Positions 8,940 through 17,948 of a stretch of 64,000 bases of DNA are shown here, one piece after another. How positions within the stretch are numbered: position 1 is the stretch's first letter; each line of letters starts with the position of its first letter. A model generated the notes under the pieces. That model ran no database searches and was not told the DNA's origin. It saw nothing but the letters and a program-made list of their open reading frames with translations. The position numbers were made by a program, and so were the translations under genes. The stretch comes from CAVTQY01 sp963736975 (GTDB lineage: Bacteria > Pseudomonadota > Alphaproteobacteria > Acetobacterales > Acetobacteraceae), in the NCBI GenBank assembly GCA_963736975.1, contig CAVTQY010000001.1, positions 1,116,001 to 1,180,000 of the forward strand, given 5' to 3'.

Positions 8940-10241
8940 ATGAACCTGCACCGGCTTTTGCAGAAGCGTGCGGCGACGGGACATCCGATCCGCGTCGCGC
9001 TGATCGGGGCGGGAAAATTCGGCTCGATGTTCCTGGCGCAGGTGCCGACCACGCCGGGGCTGGAGGTGACGGCGATCGCCGATCTCGCACCCGACCGCGC
9101 CCGTCACGCCTGTCGCCGCGTCGGCTGGGCCGAGGAACGCATCGCCGCCACGCGCTTCACCGATGATGCCGGCGAAGCGATCACGGCCGCCGTCGATGTG
9201 GTAGTGGAGGCCACGGGTCACGCGCCGGCCGGGATCGCGCACGCACAGTGCGCCATCGCTGCAGGGCACCATGTGGTGACGGTGAATGTCGAGGCGGATG
9301 TGCTCGCCGGCCCGATGCTGGCGCGCGAAGCAGAGCAGGCGGGCGTGGTGTATTCGCTCGCCTATGGCGACCAGCCGGCGCTGATCTGCGAATTGGTCGA
9401 TTGGGCGCGCGCCTGCGGCTTCGCCGTGATCGCCGCCGGCAAGGGGACGAAGTATCTGCCGGACTATCATGCCTCCACGCCCGAAGCGGTGTGGGGCCAT
9501 TACGGGCTCACGCCGGAACAGGCCCGCATCGGCGGGATGAACCCAAAAATGTTCAACTCATTCCTCGACGGGACGAAATCGGGCATCGAGATGGCGGCGG
9601 TGGCGAATGCAACAGGACTTACGCCGGCGCCTGGCGGCATCGGCTTTCCCCCCTGCGGCACACATGAGCTCGCGCAGGTGCTGCGGCCCGGCAATGCCGG
9701 CGTGCTGCATCATCCCGGGCAGGTGGAGGTGATTTCGAGCCTGCACCGCGACGGCAAGCCGGTGCACAACGATCTGCGCTGGGGTGTGTATGTCGTGTTC
9801 GAAGCGCCCGGCGAATACACGGCGCGGTGCTTCCAGGAATACGGGGTTGTTACTGATGAGTCCGGTCGGGTGTCGGCGCTGTACCGGCCGTTTCATCTGA
9901 TCGGTCTCGAGCTGAATATCTCGATACTGTCCGCCGTTTTGCGCGGCGAGCCGACCGGAGCGCCCACTGGTTTCCGCGGCGATGTCGTTGCCACGGCCAA
10001 ACGCGATCTGCGCGCGGGCGAGGTGCTGGACGGAGAAGGCGGCGCCTGCGTCTGGGGCAAGCTGATGCCGGCGCAGGACAGCCTGAGTATTCGTGGTCTG
10101 CCCATCGGGCTGGCAAGCGGCGTGCCGCTCACGCGCAACGTGCCTATTGGGCAACCGGTCACATGGGATGATGTGCGGGCGGATGGCGCGGACGAGGCGA
10201 CACGCTATCGGCGTGCGATGGAGGCGGCGTTCTCGGCTTAG
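8940..10241 (+). CDS. COG4091-type NAD(P)-dependent oxidoreductase with SAF domain
   Basis: A 433-residue protein with an N-terminal Rossmann domain (VALIGAGKFGSMFLAQ at about residues 20-35) like homoserine dehydrogenase, and a C-terminal SAF domain (around AKRDLRAGEVLDGEGG). Members of this group have been annotated as predicted homoserine dehydrogenases, and their true reactions are sugar-acid or related oxidations in the few studied cases. The ATG at 8940 was chosen because AGGGAAGGG precedes it and the Rossmann fold begins soon after. It is divergent from the creatininase/molybdenum hydroxylase operon across a 73-base gap, so shared regulation is possible. Confidence 0.75.
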   Translation: MNLHRLLQKRAATGHPIRVALIGAGKFGSMFLAQVPTTPGLEVTAIADLAPDRARHACRRVGWAEERIAATRFTDDAGEAITAAVDVVVEATGHAPAGIAHAQCAIAAGHHVVTVNVEADVLAGPMLAREAEQAGVVYSLAYGDQPALICELVDWARACGFAVIAAGKGTKYLPDYHASTPEAVWGHYGLTPEQARIGGMNPKMFNSFLDGTKSGIEMAAVANATGLTPAPGGIGFPPCGTHELAQVLRPGNAGVLHHPGQVEVISSLHRDGKPVHNDLRWGVYVVFEAPGEYTARCFQEYGVVTDESGRVSALYRPFHLIGLELNISILSAVLRGEPTGAPTGFRGDVVATAKRDLRAGEVLDGEGGACVWGKLMPAQDSLSIRGLPIGLASGVPLTRNVPIGQPVTWDDVRADGADEATRYRRAMEAAFSA

Positions 10242-10251
10242 CGGAGTGGGG

Positions 10252-10698
10252 ATGCGCATGGAGCATAGTGGCGGCTGTCATTGCGGCAACATCCAGGTGC
10301 GGCTGCGCCTGGCGAAGCCGCCTGGGGAGAATGCATTGCGCGCCTGCGCCTGCTCATTCTGCCGCGCGCACGGCACGCGAACGGTTTCCGATGCAACCGG
10401 CCTGTTCGAGGTAGCGGCAACCGACTGGACGCGGGTCGGGCGTTACCGGTTCGGCTCGCACACCGCGGATTACCTGGTTTGCCGGGAGTGCGGGGTCTAT
10501 GTCGGCGCGGTGTGCGAGACGGCGGCCGGTCTGCGCGCCGTCATCAACACCAACTGCCTCGACGACCGGGCCGAATTCACTCAGGTACCGGTCGCGCCTC
10601 ATTATGACGGAGAAACGACGGAGGCCCGCTTGGCGCGGCGCGCACGAAACTGGACACCGACCGTGCTGCGGGATCAGACCAGCGGCCCGGTGCGGTGA
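10252..10698 (+). CDS. GFA/CENP-V family zinc protein
   Basis: A 148-residue protein of the glutathione-dependent formaldehyde-activating (GFA) family. The zinc-binding cysteines are in SGGCHCGN near the N-terminus, ACACSFCRAHG in the middle and VCRECGVY later, as in Gfa. Many relatives have no proven formaldehyde role, so only the fold and zinc binding are secure. The ATG at 10252 has GGAGTGGGG just upstream and lies 10 bases after the preceding gene, which suggests co-transcription. The stop is followed by a 331-base gene-free stretch. Confidence 0.8.
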   Translation: MRMEHSGGCHCGNIQVRLRLAKPPGENALRACACSFCRAHGTRTVSDATGLFEVAATDWTRVGRYRFGSHTADYLVCRECGVYVGAVCETAAGLRAVINTNCLDDRAEFTQVPVAPHYDGETTEARLARRARNWTPTVLRDQTSGPVR

Positions 10699-10728
10699 CT
10701 CTGGCGTCGTATTCCAGAAAAGACGTGG

Positions 10729-10750
10729 ATGGCCGGCCTTCGCCGGCCAT
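10729..10750. repeat. Palindromic intergenic repeat (REP-like)
   Basis: A perfect 9-bp inverted repeat (ATGGCCGGC and GCCGGCCAT) with a four-base CTTC loop. Its setting, GTGGATGGCCGG...CCATGACG, is the form of a dispersed palindrome common in alphaproteobacterial intergenic DNA. It could also terminate the GFA gene, but no T-tract follows. Confidence 0.55.
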
Positions 10751-10859
10751 GACGATGGTAGGGCCCGGCTTCATCGAGGGTTCGGCGCCTCTCGCCTGGA
10801 TATACCCGATCGGCCTGAGTCGCACCGAACTTCAGCTCAGGTTGATACTAAACAGCAAT

Positions 10860-10970
10860 GACTCGCAATGAAGCGAGTCGGAAATCCGGATGCGGGAAAT
10901 CCGCACGTCCGGTTTAGTGAGCGGGGAGAGAGACGGACCGCTTACGCGACACCGTGCCTCTCCTCGACAC
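10860..10970 (+). mobile_element. Degenerate 3' end of a group II intron (domains V and VI)
   Basis: Bases 10882-10914 fold as a group II intron domain V. The lower stem ends in CCGGA/TCCGG, and the two-base CG bulge (CACGTCCGG) is on the 3' strand. The upper stem TGCGG/CCGCA carries a GAAA-type loop. The catalytic triad position reads ATC (10884-10886) instead of AGC, losing the wobble pair. Bases 10923-10965 form a domain VI-like hairpin (GGGGAGAG with CTCTCCTC, then CGG/CCG). A 7-bp hairpin at 10860-10879 precedes it. No reverse-transcriptase reading frame is present, so this is a truncated, presumably inactive remnant. Confidence 0.65.
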
Positions 10971-11029
10971 TACTGTGCATCTTGTTACGCTTCCCTCAGA
11001 GACTTTCTTGTATATAGGGCACCAGGCTT

Positions 11030-12007
11030 TCAGCGGGGCCGCACGAAACGCCCGAGGCTCGTCAACAGGCCGGCAACGCCGCGCGGCATCAGGAACATGA
11101 AGCCGATCAGGATCAGCCCGTAGATCGCGCCCGGCGCGGCCTTGGAAATGTCATTGGCGATGTTGGGCACCAGCTCGATGAAGGCACCGCCGAACAGCGC
11201 GCCGACGATGGAATCGGCGCCGCCGACGACAAGGCCGACGAACAGCGTGATCGAGAGGAAGAAGGCGAAGCTGTCGGGTGCAACGAACTGCACCGCGATC
11301 GTGCTCAGCGCTCCGGCGATGCCGGTCAACATCGCACTCACGGCAAACGTGCGGGTTTTCAGTCTGGTCAGGCTGATGCCCATGGCCTCGGCCGCCACGG
11401 GATGATCGCGCACGGCCAGCATGGCACGGCCGATCCGTCCGCGGCTCAGGTTCCAGCCGAGCAGGAAAACGATGCAGCCGACCGCCAGGGTGAAAAGGTA
11501 AATCCACTGGTCGGAGGTGAGCGGCAGGCCGAAGGGGGCGTCGGGCTTATCGGTGGTAAGTCCCTGCACGCCACCGGTGAGGTCCTCGAGCGCGTTGACT
11601 TTCAGGATCTGCGGTACCGCGACAGCCAGCGCGAAGGTCGTGAGCGCAAGGTAGAGCCCGCCCAGGCGCAGTGCGGGAAAGCCGATCAGAAACCCGAGCA
11701 GCGCGGAAGCAGCGGCGGCGACCGGCAGCGTCGCCCAGTAGGGCCAATCGTAATTCGCCATGAGGATGGCGGCGGCGTAGGCCCCGATGGCGTAGAAAGC
11801 GCTGTGACCGAGCGAAATCTGGCCGTTGATTCCAGTCAGCAGCGTGAGGCCGAGCACCGCGCAGCCATAGGTGATCACCATGGTAAGCTGGAACAGGTGA
11901 TACGGGTCGGCGATGAAGGTGAGCGCCACCGCGATCACCAACGCCAGGGCAATGCCCAGGAACTGCCGCGGCGTTACGCGGTCGTCGAGTGCAACCCGAT
12001 CGCGCAT
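11030..12007 (-). CDS. livM: Branched-chain amino acid ABC transporter permease, LivM type
   Basis: A 325-residue inner-membrane permease with about eight to ten hydrophobic helices. The family signature GQISLGHSAFYAIGAYAAA lies at about residues 60-80. The EAA-type cytoplasmic loop (RDHPVAAEAMGISLTRLKT) contacts the ATPases. It is the last gene of the livG-livF-livH-livM operon, starting 4 bases after livH. LIV-type transporters also take up short-chain amides, urea or aromatic acids, so the substrate is uncertain, especially as no binding protein is encoded nearby. Confidence 0.88.
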   Translation of the reverse strand: MRDRVALDDRVTPRQFLGIALALVIAVALTFIADPYHLFQLTMVITYGCAVLGLTLLTGINGQISLGHSAFYAIGAYAAAILMANYDWPYWATLPVAAAASALLGFLIGFPALRLGGLYLALTTFALAVAVPQILKVNALEDLTGGVQGLTTDKPDAPFGLPLTSDQWIYLFTLAVGCIVFLLGWNLSRGRIGRAMLAVRDHPVAAEAMGISLTRLKTRTFAVSAMLTGIAGALSTIAVQFVAPDSFAFFLSITLFVGLVVGGADSIVGALFGGAFIELVPNIANDISKAAPGAIYGLILIGFMFLMPRGVAGLLTSLGRFVRPR

Positions 12008-12011
12008 CCGC

Positions 12012-12884
12012 CTACACCCTGCTGTGCACAGCGCGGCCGAGCAGCCCGGCGGGCTTCACCAGCAGCACCGCGACGATGATGATCAAGGCCACGGTCAGTT
12101 TCAGCTCGGTGCCGACGACGTAAGCGCCGAACAGGTTCTCCAGCACGCCGACGGAGAAGCCGCCGATCACCGCGCCGAGCGGATTATCGATGCCGCCCAG
12201 CAACGCACCGGCAAAGGCGTAGAGCAGGATGCCGAGCATCATGTTGGGATCGAGGAATACGATGGGTGCCACCATGATGCCGGCGATGCCGCCGATCGCC
12301 GCGGCCAAGCCCCAACCGAGCGACAACATCCGGTTCACGCGGACGCCGCATAGCCGCGCGGAAGTGGGGTTGAAGGCGGCGGCACGCATCGCGAGACCAA
12401 GCGTGGTGTGGCGGAAGAAAAGATAGACGAGCAGGAGTACCATCAAGGTAACGGCCGTTTCTCCCAGTTCGTGCGGCGATACGAAGCCGCCGAGCACCGC
12501 TTGCTGGCCGCCGAACGGCGAAGGGAACGGTTTGATGACGTAGTCCCACACCCAGCCGTCAAAGGCATTGATCACCAGCAGCAGGCCGATGAAGACGCCG
12601 ACGGCCGAAAGCGCCGGGGCATTCATCATCGGGCGCATCAGGATGCGCTCGATCAGGCTACCGATGATGAAGGAGAGTACGACCGCGATCACGAAGGCGC
12701 CCCAATAGGGAATGCCGGCATTGATCATCGTGAGGCAGAGATAGGTGGACAGCGTCGCCATCTCGCCTTGGGCGAAATTCACGTGGTGCGTGGATTGGTA
12801 GATCATCACCAAGGCGAGGGCGACCGACGCATAGATGCTGCCGTTGGCGATGCCGGAAGTGATCTGGTGGGCGAGGCCGATCAC
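12012..12884 (-). CDS. livH: Branched-chain amino acid ABC transporter permease, LivH type
   Basis: A 290-residue permease with about eight transmembrane segments. The LivH hallmarks are GLAHQITSGIANGSIYASVA at the N-terminus and HVNFAQGEMATLSTYL. The cytoplasmic coupling loop is AMRAAAFNPTSARLCGVRV. It forms the heterodimeric channel with LivM and is placed between livF and livM on the minus strand with short gaps (15 and 4 bases), so all four genes are one transcript. Confidence 0.88.
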   Translation of the reverse strand: MIGLAHQITSGIANGSIYASVALALVMIYQSTHHVNFAQGEMATLSTYLCLTMINAGIPYWGAFVIAVVLSFIIGSLIERILMRPMMNAPALSAVGVFIGLLLVINAFDGWVWDYVIKPFPSPFGGQQAVLGGFVSPHELGETAVTLMVLLLVYLFFRHTTLGLAMRAAAFNPTSARLCGVRVNRMLSLGWGLAAAIGGIAGIMVAPIVFLDPNMMLGILLYAFAGALLGGIDNPLGAVIGGFSVGVLENLFGAYVVGTELKLTVALIIIVAVLLVKPAGLLGRAVHSRV

Positions 12885-12899
12885 GATGCATTTCCCTGT

Positions 12900-13596
<697 letters not shown>

Positions 13597-13613
<17 letters not shown>

Positions 13614-14409
13614 GCCGTTCCGCTTCGGTTTCGCCGAGATAGGCGCGGATCACCTCGGGTTCATTGCGCACCTCGTCCGGCGTGCCGTCGGCGATTTTCC
13701 GGCCGAATTCGAGCGCAACAACTTTTTCCGAGACGCGCATCACCAGGCTCATGTGATGCTCGACGAGCAGGATGGTGAGGCCGAAGGGTTGGCGGATGCG
13801 TTCGAGCAGCAGGGCGAGTTCGTCCACCTCGCTGTGGTTGAGACCACCGGCGGGTTCATCGAGCAGCAGTAGCTTGGGGCCGCCGATCAGGGCCCGGGCC
13901 ATTTCGACACGCTTCTGGACCGGGAAGGGCAGACTGCCGGCTTCCACGTCGGCGACGGCTTCGAGGTCGAGCAGATGGAGCAGTTCGGCCATCCTGGCGC
14001 GGGCCTGCCGCTCCTCTTGGCGAACCAGGGGGATGCGCAAGGCGTTGGCGACGAAGCCGGATTGGCCGAGGTGGTGGGCGCCGACCAGCACGTTGTCCTG
14101 CACGCTGAGTCGGCGGAACAGGGCGACGTTCTGGAAGGTGCGGCCGATCCCAAGGCCCGCCATGCGGTGGCGCGGCATTCCTGTGAGGGAGCGGCCCTCG
14201 AAGACGATATCGCCTTCGCTGTGGCGGTAGATGCCGCTGATGCAGTTGAAGAGCGTGGTCTTGCCGGAACCGTTCGGGCCGATCAGGCCGCAGATCTGGT
14301 TGGGGGCGACATCGAAGGAGACGCCGGCCAATGCGACCACGCCGCCGAAGCGGATGACGACGTCCTGGATGCTGAGCAGCGGCGAGGCGGTGAGCGGCGC
14401 AGCAATCAT
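13597..14409 (-). CDS. livG: Branched-chain amino acid ABC transporter ATPase, LivG type
   Basis: A 270-residue ABC ATPase opening the liv operon. Walker A is GPNGSGKTTL and Walker B is LLLLDEPAGGLN with H-loop VEHHMSLV. The LivG-specific insert (IGRTFQNVALFRRLSVQDNVLVG) is intact. The degenerate signature region is FPVQKRVEMARAL rather than LSGGQ, with LPFP replacing LSYG. That is unusual but seen in some LIV-family ATPases. No periplasmic binding protein gene lies upstream or downstream in the window. Confidence 0.88.
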
Positions 14410-14603
14410 GCCAGGGCCAATCCAGCCGGCGATACGCTGCGCGCGCGACGTCTGCTTCCCATCCGGTCCTCGCCCTGTTCGGCGCGGGTGGTTCTGCCCT
14501 TATGGGCAGCGCCGGCGCGCTCTTTGTTGTCGGGCAGGAGCGTGGCCAAGCGGAGGGGGCAAGTCAATCGGATGCTGGCGATGGGAAAGCGGCGGGTCGA
14601 TGC

Positions 14604-14609
14604 TATAAT
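14604..14609 (+). promoter_or_regulatory. TATAAT -10-like box next to the Uma2 start
   Basis: A perfect TATAAT lies only six bases before the ATG at 14616. If it is a -10 element, transcription would begin at or about the start codon and give a leaderless mRNA. No good -35 hexamer is visible 16-18 bases upstream, so the call is weak. Confidence 0.3.
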
Positions 14610-14615
14610 AGGTGC

Positions 14616-15176
14616 ATGAGTGAACCCGCGCGCAAGAAGATGACGGCGGACGAATTCATCGCCTGGGCGATGGAGCGCCCGGAGGGCGAGCATTACGAAT
14701 TGGTGGGCGGCGAGGTGGTGGCGATGGCGCCCGAGCGCTCCGCGCATGGGCTGGCGAAGAGCTGGCTCGCCCGGCAGTTGGGGAACGCTGTCGATGCGGC
14801 GGGCCTGCCCTGCGACGTTTATGTGGACAATATGAGCGTGCGGATCGACAGAGACACGATTTATGAGCCCGACATCTTGCTGCGCTGCGGCCGGCGTCTC
14901 GATCCTGACACCGTCGAGGTGATCGACCCGGTGCTGGTGATCGAGATTCTGTCGCGCTCGACGCAGGGCCGTGACCGGGGCGCCAAGCTCGATGACTATT
15001 TCCGCCTGCCATCTGTCACGCATTACCTGATGGCCAAACCCGAGAACCGGACCGTCATCCATCATCGTCGTGAGACGGACGGGACGATCACCACCCGTAT
15101 TATCCGGGATGGTGCTGTGCATCTCGATCCGCCCGGGATCGTCCTGGATCGCGTGTTTCCGCCAGACCGTGATTGA
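14616..15176 (+). CDS. Uma2-family (DUF820) putative restriction endonuclease-fold protein
   Basis: A 186-residue protein of the Uma2 family, which has the PD-(D/E)XK nuclease fold. Visible elements are MTADEFIAWAMERPEG and HYELVGGEVVAMAP at the N-terminus. YEPDILLRCG carries the Asp, and DPVLVIEILSRST carries the Glu and strand typical of the active site. The biological role is unsettled, and the family is abundant in cyanobacteria and some alphaproteobacteria with links to mobile DNA. The end overlaps the GTG start of the next acyl-CoA dehydrogenase by 8 bases, probably a chance arrangement. Confidence 0.8.
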   Translation: MSEPARKKMTADEFIAWAMERPEGEHYELVGGEVVAMAPERSAHGLAKSWLARQLGNAVDAAGLPCDVYVDNMSVRIDRDTIYEPDILLRCGRRLDPDTVEVIDPVLVIEILSRSTQGRDRGAKLDDYFRLPSVTHYLMAKPENRTVIHHRRETDGTITTRIIRDGAVHLDPPGIVLDRVFPPDRD

Positions 15177-16305
15177 CGCGGCGATCCTCGACGCGATCGA
15201 GCGATTTCTGGCGCGCGATGTCGCGCCGCATGTGCACGCGCTGGAGAAGACCGATACCTATCCCGAGACGATCGTCGAACGGATGCGCGAGCTCGGGTTG
15301 TTCGGGGCGACGATTGCTGCCGAGTACGGCGGGCTTGGGTTGCCCTGCGCGAGCTATGCGGCCGTGGTCGAGCGGATTGCCCGCGTATGGATGTCGCTGA
15401 CGGGGATTTTCAATTCGCACCTGATCATGGCGGCGATTGTCGAGCGGCATGGCACGGCGGAGCAGAAACGGGCGTTTTTGCCGCGGTTCGCTTCGAGTGA
15501 GTTGCGCGGCGGGCTTGCCTTGACGGAGCCGGATTGCGGCACCGATCTGCAGGCCATCCGCACCACGGCCAGGCGTACCGGCAACAATTATGTCGTGAAC
15601 GGCACCAAGACCTGGATCAGCAACGGCATTCACGGCTCTTGCTTCGCGCTGCTGGTGAAGACCGATGCGACGGCGGAGCCGCGCCATCGCGGCATGAGCC
15701 TGTTGCTGGCGGAGAAGGGGCCGGGATTTACTGTCAGCCGCAAGCTGGAAAAACTTGGTTACAAAGGCATCGACAGCGCCGAGCTGGTTTTCGACGATTA
15801 TCGGGTTCCCGTCGGTCGCCTGGTGGGCGAGGTCGAGGGGCTAGGGCTGAAACACGCGCTGTCGGGGCTCGAACTGGGCCGGATCAATGTGGCGGCGCGC
15901 GGCGTGGGGGTCAGTCAGGCGGCGTTGGACGAAGCGCTGCGATATGCCCAAGTGCGAAAGACCTTCGGCAAGCCGATCGCGCAACACCAGGCGATTCAGC
16001 TCAAGCTCGCCGACATGGCGACGCGCACCGAGGCGGCGCGGCTGCTAACCCAACGCGCGGCGGAGCTGTACGACACGGGAGCCCGCTGCGACATGGAGGC
16101 GGGAATGGCCAAGCTGTTCGCCACCGAAGCCGCGCTGGAGAACGCCACAGAGGCAATGCGGGTGCATGGCGGTTACGGATATTCGACGGAGTTCCCGGTC
16201 GAACGGCTGTATCGCGACGCGCCGCTGCTGGTGATCGGCGAGGGCACCAACGAGCTGCAGCGCATCATCATCGCCCGCCACCTCGTCGAGCGGAACCCGG
16301 CCTGA
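15169..16305 (+). CDS. Acyl-CoA dehydrogenase
   Basis: A 378-residue FAD-dependent acyl-CoA dehydrogenase. ALTEPDCGTDLQ and WISNG contact FAD and substrate, and the catalytic Glu lies in IGEGTNELQR close to the C-terminus. The GTG at 15169 is the best start: it gives normal family length with the DAAILDAIERFLARDV helix at the N-terminus. A longer frame would begin inside the Uma2 gene. Its TGA overlaps the ATG of the CoA transferase (TGATG), so the two are coupled. The substrate is probably a CoA ester loaded by that transferase, which is an inference. Confidence 0.85.
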   Translation: MIDAAILDAIERFLARDVAPHVHALEKTDTYPETIVERMRELGLFGATIAAEYGGLGLPCASYAAVVERIARVWMSLTGIFNSHLIMAAIVERHGTAEQKRAFLPRFASSELRGGLALTEPDCGTDLQAIRTTARRTGNNYVVNGTKTWISNGIHGSCFALLVKTDATAEPRHRGMSLLLAEKGPGFTVSRKLEKLGYKGIDSAELVFDDYRVPVGRLVGEVEGLGLKHALSGLELGRINVAARGVGVSQAALDEALRYAQVRKTFGKPIAQHQAIQLKLADMATRTEAARLLTQRAAELYDTGARCDMEAGMAKLFATEAALENATEAMRVHGGYGYSTEFPVERLYRDAPLLVIGEGTNELQRIIIARHLVERNPA

Positions 16306-17492
16306 TGCTGCCGCTGGCCGGATTGCGGATTATCGCGGTGGAGCAGTACGGCGCCGGGCCGTTCGGCAGCATGCAGCTCGCCGATATGGGTGCCGAGGTG
16401 ATCAAGATCGAGAACCCGAAGGAAGGCGGCGATGTCAGTCGCGGCGTCGGGCCGTATTATCTGGGCGAGGGCGATAGTCACTTCTTTCAGGCGTTCAACC
16501 GCAACAAACGATCGATCACGCTGGACTTGCGCGCGGCGGAAGGGCGCGCGGTGTTGGGCGATCTGGCGGCGACAGCCGATGGCGTGTTGGACAACCTGCG
16601 CGGCGATCAGCCGGCGCGACTTGGCGTGACGTATGAGGCGCTGCGCGGCGCCAATCCGCGCATCGTCTGCGCGCATCTCTCGGCCTATGGGCGGGAGGGG
16701 TCGCGCGCGGCCTGGCCCGGGTATGATTACCTCATGCAGGCGGAGGCCGGGTACCTGTCGCTGACCGGCGAGCCTGATGCACCGCCGGCACGGTTCGGTC
16801 TGTCGGTCGTGGACATGATGGCGGGCGTGTATGCCGTGATGGGATTGTTGGCGGGAATTGTTTCAGCGCGGGCGAGTGGGCAGGGCCGGGATGTGGATGT
16901 CAGCCTGTTCGACACGGCCCTCGCGAATCTGACCTATCTGGCGACTTGGTTTCTCAATGAGGGGCACGCGCAGGGACGCGAGCCGCGCTCGGGACATCCC
17001 TCGCTGACGCCAAGCCAGCTCTATCGCACGGCGGATGGCTGGATCTTTATCATGTGCAACAAGCAGAAATTCTGGCCGGTGCTGTGCGAGCGGGTGGGGC
17101 GGCCGGAATGGGTGGCGGATGCGCGGTTCACGACCTATGCGGCGCGGCTGGCCAATCGCGCCGAGCTGACGCGGTTGTTGGATGAGGCGTTGTCGGTCCG
17201 AAGCACCGCGGCGTGGCTCGATCATTTTGCCGGGGCGGTGCCGGCGGCGCCGGTGCATGATGTCGCCGGGGCGTTGACGTCGCCGTTCGTTGCTGATGAG
17301 GATCGGGTGTGGTCGTACGAGCATCCGGCGCGGGCGGATTTCCGCATGGTGCCGCCGGCTTTCCGGCTACCGGGCGAGGAAATGCCGCGACGTGGAGCGC
17401 CGGCGCTGGGGGCGGATACGGAGGCGGTGCTGCGCGAGCTGGGTTATGGCGCGGAGAGGATAGGCGCGCTTCGCCATTCCGGCGTTATCTGA
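16305..17492 (+). CDS. CaiB/BaiF family (family III) CoA transferase
   Basis: A 395-residue family III CoA transferase, which moves CoA between carboxylic acids through an aspartyl-CoA intermediate. The N-terminal LAGLRIIAVEQYGAGPFGSM and GAEVIKIENPKEGGD segments are typical. The nucleophile is the Asp in FGLSVVDMMAGVYAV. GRDVDVSLFDTAL and NKQKFWPVLCERVGRPEW complete the fold. It is coupled to the preceding acyl-CoA dehydrogenase by a one-base stop/start overlap. Together they would load CoA on an acid and desaturate it, with unknown substrate. Confidence 0.87.
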   Translation: MLPLAGLRIIAVEQYGAGPFGSMQLADMGAEVIKIENPKEGGDVSRGVGPYYLGEGDSHFFQAFNRNKRSITLDLRAAEGRAVLGDLAATADGVLDNLRGDQPARLGVTYEALRGANPRIVCAHLSAYGREGSRAAWPGYDYLMQAEAGYLSLTGEPDAPPARFGLSVVDMMAGVYAVMGLLAGIVSARASGQGRDVDVSLFDTALANLTYLATWFLNEGHAQGREPRSGHPSLTPSQLYRTADGWIFIMCNKQKFWPVLCERVGRPEWVADARFTTYAARLANRAELTRLLDEALSVRSTAAWLDHFAGAVPAAPVHDVAGALTSPFVADEDRVWSYEHPARADFRMVPPAFRLPGEEMPRRGAPALGADTEAVLRELGYGAERIGALRHSGVI

Positions 17493-17501
17493 CTAACGCC
17501 G
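17480..17501. terminator. Hairpin holding both stop codons of convergent genes
   Basis: An 8-bp perfect stem (CGGCGTTA with TAACGCCG) has a six-base loop. The TGA of the CoA transferase and the TAG of trmO lie at the loop and stem edge. No T-tract is seen. Its place between tail-to-tail genes suggests a bidirectional terminator. Confidence 0.45.
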
Positions 17502-17948
17502 CGTGGCGTGGGGCGTGAGCCAGCCCATGGTAGCTTCGGGCTCGGCGTCGGTGGTGGGTAGATAAGGCTTGATATCCAGCAGCGGCGTGCCGTCGGTGCA
17601 ATCGAGGTAGCGCACCAGCAGCGTGTCCGCCGCGGCGAACCCGTCGAAGGCCACTACGGAAAGCCCGATCGGATTCGGCCGTGCGGGCGAGCGGGTCGCG
17701 AATACCCCGCGCTCCTGCTCGTCGAATGGTGGGACCAATGTCATTGCCGGCGTGCGCACCTGATCCATCCAGTAGAGCAGGATCAAATGCGAAAAGCCCT
17801 CCAGGCTTTTGAGTCCGGGAAGAAAGTCTTCGAACACGCGCACGCGGCAGAGCGGCGGCGGGTCGGGCTGGCGGCCGTTGCGGGGGCAGTCTTCGCGCGA
17901 GCGCCAAGGGGTCGAGATAACCCCGATCGGGCGCGCCGTGAAGGTCAG
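17493..17948 (-). CDS. trmO: tRNA (N6-threonylcarbamoyladenosine37-N6)-methyltransferase, TrmO family, probable CTG start
   Basis: TrmO methylates t6A37 of tRNAs using SAM. The visible family motifs are RPIGVISTPW near the N-terminus, then SLEGFSHLILLYWM, FATRSPARPNPIGLSVV and DCTDGTPLLDIKPYLP. The first ATG/GTG/TTG in frame is a GTG at 17843, but starting there would remove RPIGVISTPW and the following CPRNGRQ segment. The frame continues upstream to a CTG at 17948 that overlaps the TGA of the preceding metallo-hydrolase (CTGA), with GGTGA seven bases before it. That CTG gives 151 residues, a normal short TrmO. Start choice is an inference and the family call is firm. Confidence 0.75.
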   Translation of the reverse strand: MTFTARPIGVISTPWRSREDCPRNGRQPDPPPLCRVRVFEDFLPGLKSLEGFSHLILLYWMDQVRTPAMTLVPPFDEQERGVFATRSPARPNPIGLSVVAFDGFAAADTLLVRYLDCTDGTPLLDIKPYLPTTDAEPEATMGWLTPHATRR

